A stretch of DNA of 64,000 nucleotides, taken from contig NZ_JACSCH020000012.1 in assembly GCF_014451325.2 (NCBI RefSeq), positions 186,001 to 250,000 on the forward strand, in the 5' to 3' direction. The position numbers were made by a program, and so were the translations under genes. The first letter of the stretch is position 1. Each line of letters begins with the position of its first letter. This document shows, one piece after another, positions 32,354 to 40,783 of the stretch. Source of the stretch: Streptomyces sp. CB02980. Lineage in GTDB: Bacteria; Actinomycetota; Actinomycetes; Streptomycetales; Streptomycetaceae. The notes under the pieces are model-generated. The model was not told the origin of the DNA and made no database searches. It saw only the letters and a program-made list of their open reading frames with translations.

Positions 32354-33277
32354 ATGAGCACCACCCGTACCGCCGTGGAGATCGCGTCCCAGCCGACGAC
32401 CTGGCGTCAGGCTGCCCGCACGCTGCCCCAGCACACCTCCGCGCTGCCCCGACGGGGCGAGCGGGTCGCCGTGATCGGCTGCGGCACCTCCTGGTTCATG
32501 GCCCTGGCCTACGCCGAGCTGCGCGAGTCCGGCGGTCACGGGGAGACCGACGCCTTCGCCGCCTCCGAGTTCCCCTACGGGCGCGGCTACGACCGGGTCG
32601 TGGCCATCACCCGCTCCGGCACCACCAGCGAGGTACTCGCCGTGCTGTCCCGGCTGCGCGGCACGATCCCCACGGGCGCGGTCACGGCCGATCCCACGAC
32701 CCCGGTCATGGACCTCGCCGACGAGGTCGCCGTGCTGGACTTCGCCGACGAGGAGTCGGTGGTCCAGACCCGCTTCGCGACCACGGCGCTCGCCCTCTTC
32801 CGCGCGCACCTGGAGGCCGAGGACGCCCTGCCCGAGGGAGTGGCCACCGTCGAGGAGGCCGCGCGGGACGCCGAACTGGCCCTCGCCTCCCCGCTCGCCG
32901 AGGACGTCCGTGCGGCGGAGCAGTTCACCTTCCTCGGCATGGGCTGGACCTACGGCCTCGCCCTGGAGGCCGGTCTGAAGATGCGCGAGGCCGCGGGCGC
33001 GTGGACGGAGGCGTACCCGGCGATGGAGTACCGCCACGGCCCCATCAGCATCACCGGTCCCGGCCGGGTCACCTGGGGCTTCGGCACGCTGCCGGCCGGA
33101 CTCGCGGACGAGGTGCGCAAGGTCGGCGGCACCCTCTCCGAGAGCGACCTCGACCCGCTCGCCGACCTGATCCGTGCCCAGCGGCTCGCGGTGGCCGTCG
33201 CCGAGGCCCAGGGCCTGAACCCGGACACCCCGCGGAACCTGACCCGCTCGGTCGTCCTCACCGACGCCCAGGCCTGA
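32354..33277 (+). CDS. agaS: SIS-domain sugar isomerase/deaminase, AgaS-like
   Basis: 307 residues with two SIS folds. The first has VIGCGTSWFMALA and AITRSGTTSEV, the sugar-phosphate-binding serines; the second begins FLGMGWTYGLALEAGLKMREA, with EAYPAMEYRHGP as the active-site region of glucosamine-6-phosphate deaminase/isomerases. It probably converts an aminohexose phosphate to a ketose phosphate for the aldolase downstream. AAGGAG lies seven bases before ATG 32354. Symbol assigned from context with KbaY-like and DeoR genes; GlmS-type isomerase without the glutaminase domain is the alternative. Confidence 0.82.
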   Translation: MSTTRTAVEIASQPTTWRQAARTLPQHTSALPRRGERVAVIGCGTSWFMALAYAELRESGGHGETDAFAASEFPYGRGYDRVVAITRSGTTSEVLAVLSRLRGTIPTGAVTADPTTPVMDLADEVAVLDFADEESVVQTRFATTALALFRAHLEAEDALPEGVATVEEAARDAELALASPLAEDVRAAEQFTFLGMGWTYGLALEAGLKMREAAGAWTEAYPAMEYRHGPISITGPGRVTWGFGTLPAGLADEVRKVGGTLSESDLDPLADLIRAQRLAVAVAEAQGLNPDTPRNLTRSVVLTDAQA

Positions 33278-33387
33278 ACCCCTCCGCAGCCCTCGGTGCC
33301 GCCAGGACCTCCGTCGCCGCGGCCTCCACCCCCCGCCCCTGCGTCGCCCCGCCCCACACCCGTTCACACCCCCGGAGAAGGACCACC

Positions 33388-34224
33388 ATGCCGTTGACGC
33401 CGACCGATGAGATCGTCCGCCGCGCCCGCGCGGCGGGCACCGGTGTGGGGGCGTTCAACGTCCTCCAGCTCGAGCACGCCCAGGCCATCGTGGCCGGCGC
33501 CGAGAGCGCCGACCGCCCCGTCGTCCTGCAGATCAGCGAGAACACCGTCCGTTACCACGGCGCGCTGGAGCCGGTCGCCCTCGCGTCCCTGGCTATCGCC
33601 CGCGCCGCCAAGACCCCCGTCGCCGTCCACCTCGACCACGCCGAGAACCCCGACCTGGTCCGCGAGGCCGTCGGACTCGGTCTGGGCTCGGTCATGTTCG
33701 ACGCCTCGAAGCTCCCCTACGCCGAGAACGTGGCATCGACCCGCGAGGTCGTGGAGTACTGCCACCAGCACGGCGTCTGGGTCGAGGCCGAACTCGGCGA
33801 GGTCGGCGGCAAGGGCGGTGCCCACACCCCGGGCGTGCGGACCGACCCCGACGAGGCCCGTGCCTTCGTCGCGGCCACCGGCGTCGACGCCCTCGCGGTC
33901 GCGGTCGGCAGCTCCCACCAGATGCTGACCCGGGACGCGGTCCTGGACTTCGCCCTCATCACGCGCCTGCGTACCGCCGTCGACACTCCGCTCGTCCTGC
34001 ACGGCTCCTCGGGCGTGTCGGACGCGGACCTCACCGCCGCCATCGCGGCGGGCATGACCAAGGTGAACGTCTCCACCCATCTGAACAAGGCCTTCACCCG
34101 GGCCGTCCGCACCCATCTGACCGAGCACCCCACGGCGGTGGACCCCCGGCACTACCTGACCCCGGCGCGCGCGGCCGTGGCCCGCGAGGTCGCCCACCTC
34201 CTGACGGTCCTGTCACCCGCCTGA
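33388..34224 (+). CDS. kbaY: class II aldolase (tagatose/fructose-bisphosphate)
   Basis: 278 residues, class II FBA/TBP aldolase barrel. Motifs are GAFNVLQLEHAQAI at the start, VHLDHAENPDLV (active-site Asp and zinc His), VEAELGEVGGKGGA, VGSSHQ (second zinc His) and VLHGSSGVSDADL. The reaction is reversible cleavage of ketose-1,6-bisphosphate to glyceraldehyde-3-P and DHAP. It lies 110 bp after the SIS gene in the same direction, suggesting a joint amino-sugar/tagatose route. A PfkB kinase, usually part of this route, is missing here. KbaY/GatY versus Fba cannot be fully separated. Confidence 0.85.
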   Translation: MPLTPTDEIVRRARAAGTGVGAFNVLQLEHAQAIVAGAESADRPVVLQISENTVRYHGALEPVALASLAIARAAKTPVAVHLDHAENPDLVREAVGLGLGSVMFDASKLPYAENVASTREVVEYCHQHGVWVEAELGEVGGKGGAHTPGVRTDPDEARAFVAATGVDALAVAVGSSHQMLTRDAVLDFALITRLRTAVDTPLVLHGSSGVSDADLTAAIAAGMTKVNVSTHLNKAFTRAVRTHLTEHPTAVDPRHYLTPARAAVAREVAHLLTVLSPA

Positions 34225-34256
34225 GCCGGTGACGCCGGATGCCTCCCCGCGCCGGA

Positions 34257-35138
34257 TCACACTTCCTGGAGCGCCGCGAGGAGGCCGCGTACGGCCGGGA
34301 GGGACAGCGAGGACTTCCGTACCGCCGCATGGATCGAACGGACCGGCTCCGGCCCACGGACCTTGCGGACGACCACGTTCGGATGGCGGCTGCCCAGGCC
34401 CATCAGCGGGACCAGGCTGACGCCGAGACCGGCCGCGACGAAACCCTGCGCGGTGGCGTACTCCTCGCACTCCACCGCGATGTCCGGGGCGAACCCGGCC
34501 GCCGCGCAGGCGTCGAGGACCGCGTCCAGGCAGGGGCCGGGCCGCTCGCTGCCCACCCACGGCTCGCCGGCGAGCTCGGCCAGGTCGACGGCGGTACGGC
34601 GGTCGGCGAGCGGATGACCCTTGGGCAGCACGGCGCGATAGGGGTCGTCGAGCAGATGGACCAGCCTGAGGCCGTCGCCGGCCGCGTCCGGGCCGCCGCC
34701 CCGGGGCCGTACGACAAGGGTGAGGTCCGCCTCCTCGTCGGGGGGCGCGCCGTCGGCGATCCTCAGATCGACGCGCACGCCCGGGTGCTCGGTACGGAAG
34801 CGGGCCAGGGCGGGTGCCACGAGATCCGCGCCCGCGGTGGCGAAGTAGCGGATCGAGATCCGCCCGGTGCGGCCCGTCCGCAGATCGGCGAGAGCGGTCT
34901 CGGCCTCGGCGAGCTGGCGGCCGATGACGGCGGCGTGCTCGGTGAGCAGCCGCCCGGCGGCGGTGGGGCGAACGCCCCTGCCGAACCGTTCGAGCAGGGC
35001 GATGCCCGCCTCCTTCTCCAGGACACCGATCTGCTGACTCACGGCGGACGGGGTGTAGCCGAGGTTCGCGGCGGCGGCGGTGACGGAGCCGCTGGTGACG
35101 ACGGCCCGGAGCACCTGCATGCGTCTCACATCCAGCAT
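34257..35138 (-). CDS. LysR-family transcriptional regulator
   Basis: 293 residues. The N-terminal HTH is VRRMQVLRAVVTSGSVTAAA followed by YTPSAVSQQI. The periplasmic-binding-like effector domain runs from about 90 to 290, including FVAAGLGVSLVPLMG. ATG 35138 (MLDVRR) is the conserved start of this subgroup, though in-frame starts exist upstream to 35216. It is divergent from an EamA transporter, which it probably controls. An 8-bp inverted repeat (35129-35136 and 35154-35161) spans its own start. Confidence 0.9.
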   Translation of the reverse strand: MLDVRRMQVLRAVVTSGSVTAAAANLGYTPSAVSQQIGVLEKEAGIALLERFGRGVRPTAAGRLLTEHAAVIGRQLAEAETALADLRTGRTGRISIRYFATAGADLVAPALARFRTEHPGVRVDLRIADGAPPDEEADLTLVVRPRGGGPDAAGDGLRLVHLLDDPYRAVLPKGHPLADRRTAVDLAELAGEPWVGSERPGPCLDAVLDACAAAGFAPDIAVECEEYATAQGFVAAGLGVSLVPLMGLGSRHPNVVVRKVRGPEPVRSIHAAVRKSSLSLPAVRGLLAALQEV

Positions 35139-35161
35139 GTAGCACAGCTTAACGCTGGATG
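35129..35161. promoter_or_regulatory. CATCCAGC-N17-GCTGGATG LysR/EamA operator candidate
   Basis: Perfect 8-bp arms in the divergent region; the left arm covers LysR codons 1-4. Confidence 0.5.
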
Positions 35162-35209
35162 CATGATTCATCGCTTGTCCTGTCGGATCATGCGCGGGAC
35201 GGTGAGTCC

Positions 35210-36187
35210 ATGACATCGGCGATACGCATGGGCGTGCTGGCCCTGCTCTGGGGCTCGGGCTTCCTCTGGATCAAGATCTCCCTCAACGAGGGCCTCAGCC
35301 CGGGGTGGATCACCTTCGTCCGGTGCGTGCTCGGCGCCGCGGTGCTCCTCGGGCTCGCGTACGCTGCGGGGCAGCGGCTGCCGCGCGACCGGGCCACCTG
35401 GGGGCGGCTCGTCGTCGCCGCCTTCTTCTGCAACGCGCTGCCGTTCCTGCTCTTCTCGGTCGGAGAGCAGACCGTGGACAGCGGAGTGGCGGGCGTGCTC
35501 AACGCCACGACCCCGCTCTGGTCCCTCCTCATCGGCCTGGCCCTGGGCACCGAACGCCCGCTGCGTGCCACCCGCCTGACCGGGCTCGCCCTCGGCTTCG
35601 CCGGAGTGCTGCTGATCTTCGCGCCCTGGAGTCACGGCTCCGGCCTGATGAGCTGGGGCGCCCTCGCCCTCCTCGGCGCCTCCGCAAGCTATGCCGTGGC
35701 CTTCGCCTACATGGCCCGTCACCTCACCGGCCGGGGCACCGCGCCGCTGGCGCTCTCCGCCGCACAACTCCTCGCCGCGACCGCCCTGAGCACGCCCGCC
35801 CTCGCCGCAGGCGGAACGGCGACGGTGACCTGGACGGGCGTCCTGGCGGTCGTCGTCCTCGGTGTCTTCGCCACCGGGCTCACCTTCCACCTGAACTACC
35901 GGATGATCGCGGAGGAGGGCCCGACCGCCGCCGCCACGGTCGGCTATCTGCTCCCGGTGGTGTCCGTGACCCTGGGCGCGCTGATCCTCGACGAACCGCT
36001 GACGGCACGGGTGGTGGCGGGGATGACGGTCGTGCTGGTGGGGGTGGGGCTGACGAGGTCACGGACGCGACGGCCGCGTGAGGAGCCCGAGGCGTCGGGC
36101 CCGCCCCGGGCGGTCGCACGTGCCGCCCGGAGCACCTGCCCGAGCGGCTCGGGGGTGTCTTGCCGATCAGGGTCGGACAGGCGCTAG
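35210..36187 (+). CDS. EamA-family (DMT) transporter
   Basis: 325 residues. About ten hydrophobic helices form two EamA repeats: MGVLALLWGSGFLWIKISL opens the first, and SWGALALLGASASYAVAFAY the second. Family members export amino acids, metabolites or drugs. A polar C-terminal tail of about 40 residues follows the last helix. ATG 35210 (MTSAIRMG) is preferred over the upstream ATG 35159, which overlaps the operator. Divergent from LysR. Its stop codon overlaps that of the next, convergent gene by four bases. Confidence 0.9.
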   Translation: MTSAIRMGVLALLWGSGFLWIKISLNEGLSPGWITFVRCVLGAAVLLGLAYAAGQRLPRDRATWGRLVVAAFFCNALPFLLFSVGEQTVDSGVAGVLNATTPLWSLLIGLALGTERPLRATRLTGLALGFAGVLLIFAPWSHGSGLMSWGALALLGASASYAVAFAYMARHLTGRGTAPLALSAAQLLAATALSTPALAAGGTATVTWTGVLAVVVLGVFATGLTFHLNYRMIAEEGPTAAATVGYLLPVVSVTLGALILDEPLTARVVAGMTVVLVGVGLTRSRTRRPREEPEASGPPRAVARAARSTCPSGSGVSCRSGSDRR

Positions 36188-36621
36188 CCGACCCGCTCGA
36201 CCACGAAGACGGGAATCTCCCGCTCGGCCTTGAGCCGGTAGTCGGCGTAGTTGGGGAAGGCCGCGACCGCCCGCTCCCACCAGGCAGCGCGTTCCTCTCC
36301 GGTGACCAGACGGGCTTCCATGTCCCACGTCTGGGTGCCGTCGCGCACCTCGACGAGGGGCGAGGCGACGAGATTGTGGTACCAGACGGGGTGCTTGACG
36401 GCACCGCCGTTCGACGCGACGAGTGCGTACGCCCCATCGTGCTCGACGCGCATGAGCGGGGTCTTGCGGAGCTTCCCGCTCTTCACGCCACGGTTCGTGA
36501 CCAGGATGACCGGCATGCCCCGCAGGGTGGTGCCCTTGGTGCCGCCGGACGCCTCGTACAGCTCGACCTGATTGCGCACCCACGTCGTCGGGCTGGGCTC
36601 GTATTCACCTTCGAGTGGCAT
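36184..36621 (-). CDS. deazaflavin (F420)-dependent nitroreductase-family protein
   Basis: 145 residues, split-barrel Ddn/FDOR-A type: ILVTNRGVKSGKLRKTPLMRVEHDGAYALVAS binds F420, and KHPVWYHNLVASP follows. Members reduce quinones, nitroimidazoles or mycotoxins using F420H2. AAAGGGAT precedes ATG 36621. It is convergent with the EamA gene, the two stops sharing the CTAG at 36184-36187, so no terminator separates them. Confidence 0.9.
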   Translation of the reverse strand: MPLEGEYEPSPTTWVRNQVELYEASGGTKGTTLRGMPVILVTNRGVKSGKLRKTPLMRVEHDGAYALVASNGGAVKHPVWYHNLVASPLVEVRDGTQTWDMEARLVTGEERAAWWERAVAAFPNYADYRLKAEREIPVFVVERVG

Positions 36622-36737
36622 GGCATCCCTTTCGTTGATCCGGCATCGCCGCCCGCCCGCCCCGGCGTTGTCAGTGCCGACTCCTAGGCTGGCTCCCGAC
36701 GTGACGAACAGGCGCGACACAGGGGAGAGCACACAGC

Positions 36738-37535
36738 ATGCGGGAATTGTTCCTGGCGGGACAGCAGGCGCACATCCGATGGATCGACCTGCCGGGCACG
36801 GGGGCCGGGCCCGTGCGCGTGTTCGTCCACGGCCTGGGGTGCACCTCGGCCTCGGACTTCGCTCACATCGCGGCCCACCCCGCGCTCGGCGGCGGCCGGG
36901 CGCTGCTCGTGGATCTGCTCGGGTACGGGCTGAGCGACCGGCCCGCGGACTTCGACTACCGCATGGAGTCCCAGGCGGAGGCGGTCGCCGCGGTCCTCGA
37001 CCACCTCGGGCTCACGGACGTGGACCTCGTCGGGCACTCCATGGGCGGTGCGGTGACGATCCATCTGGCGGCGGCGCGCCCGGAGCTCGTGGCGAGACTC
37101 GTGGTGGCGGAGCCGAACCTGTACGGGGGCGGGGGACCGTTCAGTTCCCCGGTGGCCGCCCAGGACGAGGACGCGTTCGTGGCGGAGGGGTTCGCCCGGA
37201 TGGTGGCAGGCGCCGACCGTGCCGACTACGCAGCCCGGCTGCGCCTCGCCGATCCGCGGGCCGTACACCGCAGCGCGGTCGCCCTGGTCGAGGGCAGTAC
37301 GCCCGCCCCCGGTGACCTCCTCGCCGCGCTCACGGTGCCCCGGACCTATCTGGTGGGGGAGTTGAGCCTGCCGGAACCCGACGCGGAGAAGGTCGCCGGG
37401 TTCGGGGTCCCGGTGATCGAGATCCCCGGGGCGGGGCACAACCTGATGCTGGACAACCCGGACGGATTCGCCACGGTCCTCGGTCGCGCCCTGGCGGACG
37501 CCCCGACCTCACGTCCTGGCCACGAAAGAGCCTGA
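36738..37535 (+). CDS. alpha/beta-fold hydrolase
   Basis: 265 residues, no signal peptide. FVHGLGCTSASDF forms the oxyanion hole, GYGLSDRP is typical, GHSMGGAV carries nucleophile Ser101, and GAGHNLMLDNP the catalytic His. It belongs to the broad esterase/C-C hydrolase group. GGGGAGAG lies upstream of ATG 36738. Substrate unknown; no operon partner. Confidence 0.88.
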   Translation: MRELFLAGQQAHIRWIDLPGTGAGPVRVFVHGLGCTSASDFAHIAAHPALGGGRALLVDLLGYGLSDRPADFDYRMESQAEAVAAVLDHLGLTDVDLVGHSMGGAVTIHLAAARPELVARLVVAEPNLYGGGGPFSSPVAAQDEDAFVAEGFARMVAGADRADYAARLRLADPRAVHRSAVALVEGSTPAPGDLLAALTVPRTYLVGELSLPEPDAEKVAGFGVPVIEIPGAGHNLMLDNPDGFATVLGRALADAPTSRPGHERA

Positions 37536-37651
37536 TCAGGCCACTTCAGAGGGGTTCGACGGGGGTTCGATTGCAGGCGTGTGGCAGATGCATGACAAGG
37601 CTCCAACTCCCTTGAGCTACGCCCGTAGAGCGGCCAGGCTGCTGATCACGC

Positions 37652-37697
37652 CGGGACCGGACACACCGGTCCCGACCGTGCACGTGGCCCCACGTGC
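37652..37697. promoter_or_regulatory. two inverted repeats before subtilisin gene
   Basis: CGGGACCGG-acaca-CCGGTCCCG (37652-37674) and GCACGTGG-cc-CCACGTGC (37680-37697) lie 65-110 bp before the ATG, within the presumed leader. Confidence 0.5.
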
Positions 37698-37761
37698 GCC
37701 CCCCACAGTCGCGCCGTCCCACCCCACGGGGCGCGACGCCCATGAGGAGGAATCCCTCGCA

Positions 37762-38976
37762 ATGGCACTCCCGCAGAACACCCGGACCCGCCTCGCCGTG
37801 ACTGCCTCCGCCGCGAGCATTGCCGCCCTGCTCGGCACCTTCGCCGCCGTCCCGGCCCACGCCGCCCCCGCGGAGGGCACCGTCCTCGCGGCGGGTTCTG
37901 CCGACGCGATACCCGGCAGCTACATCGTCACCCTCAAGCAGGGCGCGGGCTTCAAGGCCGCCTCCGCCAAGGGCCGTAGCCTGATATCCGGCTACGGCGG
38001 CACGGTCCGCAAGACGTTCGGCTCCGCCGTCAACGGCTACACCGCCACCCTCGACGCCACGGAGGCCCGCCGGCTCGCCGCCGACCCGGCCGTCGCCTCC
38101 GTCGAGCAGAACCAGATCGTCCGCGCCGACGCGACGCAGACCAACGCCCCCTGGGGCCTGGACCGCATCGACCAGGCGAACCTGCCGCTCTCCGGCACCT
38201 ACACCTACCCCGACTCCGCCGGCAGCGGCGTCACGGCGTACGTGATCGACACCGGCGTCCGGATCAGCCACTCCCAGCTCGCCGGGCGCGCGGTGAACGG
38301 GTACGACGCCGTCGAAGGCGACACCGTCGCCCAGGACGGCAACGGCCACGGCACCCACGTCGCCACGACGATCGCGGGAACCACCTACGGTGTGGCCAAG
38401 TCGGCGAAGATCGTGGCCGTCCGCGTCCTCGACAACAACGGCTCCGGGACCACGGCCGGTGTCATCGCGGGCATCGACTGGGTCACCGCCCACCACACCG
38501 CCGGTGCCCCGGCCGTCGCCAACCTCTCGCTCGGCGGCGGCGCGTCCACCGCCCTCGACAACGCGGTGAAGAACTCCATCGCCGACGGCGTCACCTACGC
38601 GGTCGCCGCCGGCAACTCCGGCGTCAACGCCTCCTCCACGTCGCCCGCCCGGGTCCCGGCGGCGATCACGGTCGGCGCCACGAGCAACACCGACGCCAAG
38701 GCCAGCTGGTCCAACTACGGTTCGGTCCTCGACCTCTTCGCCCCCGGGGTGTCGATCACCGCCGGCTGGAACACGAGCGACACCGCCACCAGCACGATCT
38801 CGGGCACCTCGATGGCCACCCCGCACGTCGCCGGCGCCGCCGCGATCTACCTCGCCGGGCACCCCTCCGCGACCCCTGCCCAGGTGTCCACCGCCCTCGT
38901 CAACGGCGCCACGACCGGCAAGGTGACCAGCCCGGGCAGCGGCTCCCCGAACCGGCTCCTGAAGATCGTCCCGTAG
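37762..38976 (+). CDS. secreted S8 subtilisin-like protease
   Basis: 404 residues. A signal peptide (cleavage after AHA, about 33) and an I9 propeptide inhibitor (SYIVTLKQGAGFKAAS to about residue 118) precede a catalytic domain with Asp163 (VIDTGV), His196 (GHGTHVA) and Ser350 (GTSMATPHVAG). It belongs to the proteinase K/aqualysin-like S8 group, is extracellular and self-processing. ATG 37762 follows GAGGAGGA. A 17-bp hairpin terminates the gene. Confidence 0.95.
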   Translation: MALPQNTRTRLAVTASAASIAALLGTFAAVPAHAAPAEGTVLAAGSADAIPGSYIVTLKQGAGFKAASAKGRSLISGYGGTVRKTFGSAVNGYTATLDATEARRLAADPAVASVEQNQIVRADATQTNAPWGLDRIDQANLPLSGTYTYPDSAGSGVTAYVIDTGVRISHSQLAGRAVNGYDAVEGDTVAQDGNGHGTHVATTIAGTTYGVAKSAKIVAVRVLDNNGSGTTAGVIAGIDWVTAHHTAGAPAVANLSLGGGASTALDNAVKNSIADGVTYAVAAGNSGVNASSTSPARVPAAITVGATSNTDAKASWSNYGSVLDLFAPGVSITAGWNTSDTATSTISGTSMATPHVAGAAAIYLAGHPSATPAQVSTALVNGATTGKVTSPGSGSPNRLLKIVP

Positions 38977-38986
38977 GTCCGGACAG

Positions 38987-39027
38987 GGCACCGCCCCGGA
39001 GGCAGCCGGCGCCTCCGGGGCGGTGCC
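38987..39027 (+). terminator. strong hairpin terminator
   Basis: Perfect 17-bp stem (GGCACCGCCCCGGAGGC and complement), seven-base loop, 11 bases after the protease stop. Confidence 0.85.
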
Positions 39028-39116
39028 GTGCCCCGGCCCCACCGCGGGGGTCCGCACTCCTGAGAGGATCGACGACAAGAAAGCCCTCGGTACTCCGACC
39101 CGCACCAGGAGCCCCC

Positions 39117-40103
39117 GTGCACACCCCCCTCACGTACGCCGACGTCAAGACCGCCGCCGACCGGATCGCCGGACAGGTCCGCCCCGTCACGGTGGCCGAG
39201 GCGGAGCCCGGCGCCGAGCCGTACACGCTCCACTTCGCCCTGGAACACATGCAGCACACCGGCTCCTTCAAGGCACGCGGAGCACAGAACTTCCTGCTCG
39301 CCCACCGGGAGGACGGCACCCTTCCCGCCGCCGGAGTCACGATCGCCTCCGGTGGCAACGCCGGGCTCGCCTGCGCCTGGGCCGCACTGCGGCAGGGCGT
39401 CCGGGCCACCGTCTTCCTGCCGACCACCGCCCCGAAGGTGAAGGCCGACAGACTCGTCGGCTACGGCGCCGACGTCCGGCTCGTCGGCACGGAGTACGCC
39501 GAAGCGCTCGCGGCCTGCGAGGCGTACGCGGCCGAGACCGGGGCGCTCGCCTCCCACGCGTACGACCATCCGCTGATCGCCGCCGGGGCCGGCACCCTGC
39601 TCGACGAGATCCACGACCGGATCCCGGACCTCGACACGGTCGTCGTCGCGGTCGGCGGGGGCGGCCTCTTCTCCGGTGTCGCCACCGCGGCCAGGCACCA
39701 CGGCATCCGCACCGTCGCCGTCGAACCCGGGAACTGCCGCGCCCTCGACGCCGCGCTCCGGGCCGGGCACCCCGTCGACGTGACCGTCGACTCAGTCGCC
39801 GCCGACTCGCTCGGCGCCCGCCGAGCCTCCGCCACCGCCCTTGCGGCCGCCCGGCACGACGACGTCCGTACCGTCCTCGTCCAGGACACCGAGATCATCC
39901 GTGCCCGCCGGGCCCTGTGGGACGACCGCCGCCTCGCCGTCGAGCACGCGGCCGCCACCGCCCTGGCCGCCCTCACGGCCCCGGACCGGCAGGGAGACAC
40001 GACCCACGGCTACCGCCCGGCCCCGGGCGAGAAGGTCTGCGTCGTCCTCTGCGGCGCCAACACGGACCCCACCGACCTCGCGCACACTGCAGGAACCGCG
40101 TAG
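39117..40103 (+). CDS. PLP-dependent serine/threonine dehydratase-like enzyme
   Basis: 328 residues, fold type II. The PLP-lysine motif is HTGSFKARGA (Lys52), the phosphate-binding loop is GGGGLFSG, and SGGNAG is the substrate-binding asparagine loop. It lacks the C-terminal ACT domain of biosynthetic IlvA, so a catabolic threonine/serine dehydratase or racemase role is more likely. GTG 39117 follows AGGAG. Single gene. Confidence 0.88.
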   Translation: MHTPLTYADVKTAADRIAGQVRPVTVAEAEPGAEPYTLHFALEHMQHTGSFKARGAQNFLLAHREDGTLPAAGVTIASGGNAGLACAWAALRQGVRATVFLPTTAPKVKADRLVGYGADVRLVGTEYAEALAACEAYAAETGALASHAYDHPLIAAGAGTLLDEIHDRIPDLDTVVVAVGGGGLFSGVATAARHHGIRTVAVEPGNCRALDAALRAGHPVDVTVDSVAADSLGARRASATALAAARHDDVRTVLVQDTEIIRARRALWDDRRLAVEHAAATALAALTAPDRQGDTTHGYRPAPGEKVCVVLCGANTDPTDLAHTAGTA

Positions 40104-40141
40104 CACGGCCCATGGACCGCCCCCGCCCCGAAGCATCCCTC

Positions 40142-40159
40142 TGCCACCACGTGGTGGCA
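40142..40159. promoter_or_regulatory. 18-bp perfect palindrome
   Basis: TGCCACCAC followed by GTGGTGGCA, between the dehydratase and acetyltransferase genes; operator or weak terminator. Confidence 0.45.
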
Positions 40160-40229
40160 CCGGTCCGGAGCTGAGCGACCGGGAGGGCCGGTGGCGCGGG
40201 GTGCTCGCCCCGTGCGTCAGGATGGGGGC

Positions 40230-40763
40230 ATGACCGAAATTCGTACCCCCCGTCTCATCCTCCGGCGCTGGAGCGACGACGACCTTGTCCCGCTGGCCGA
40301 GATCAACGCCGATCCCGAGGTGATGCGCTGGATCGGGGACGGCTCGGTCCGGGACCTGGAGCGGACCGCCGAGGACATCGAGCGGTACGAGGAGGAGTGG
40401 GACGAGGAGGGCTTCGGGATCTTCGCCGTCGAGCTCATCGCCTCGGGCGAGCTGATCGGCTTCGCCGGTCTGTCCCTGCCGGAGTTCCTCCCGGAGGTGA
40501 TGCCGGACGTGGAGATCGGCTGGCGTCTGGGCAGGCAGTTCTGGGGCCAGGGATACGCCTCCGAGGCCGCCCACGCGGTCCTGGAGTTCGCACTCCAGGA
40601 CCGCGGGCTCGACCGGGTCGTCGCCATCACCCACATCAGCAACCAGGCCTCCGAGAACGTCATCGGCAAGCTCGGCATGACCGAGGAGCGCGATACGACC
40701 CACCCGGCCTTCGACGTTCCCCTGCGGGTCTACGCGATCGACCTCACCGAGTACGAGGCCTGA
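40230..40763 (+). CDS. GNAT acetyltransferase, RimJ/RimL type
   Basis: 177 residues. The pattern is RimJ/RimL-like: TPRLILRRWSDDDL, EIGWRLGRQFWGQGYASEAA (acetyl-CoA pyrophosphate loop), and ISNQASENVIGKLGM. The acceptor may be a protein N-terminus or a small amine. ATG 40230 follows AGGATGGGGG. No partner gene. Confidence 0.9.
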   Translation: MTEIRTPRLILRRWSDDDLVPLAEINADPEVMRWIGDGSVRDLERTAEDIERYEEEWDEEGFGIFAVELIASGELIGFAGLSLPEFLPEVMPDVEIGWRLGRQFWGQGYASEAAHAVLEFALQDRGLDRVVAITHISNQASENVIGKLGMTEERDTTHPAFDVPLRVYAIDLTEYEA

Positions 40764-40783
40764 AAAGCCCGGTCGAGGCCGCC

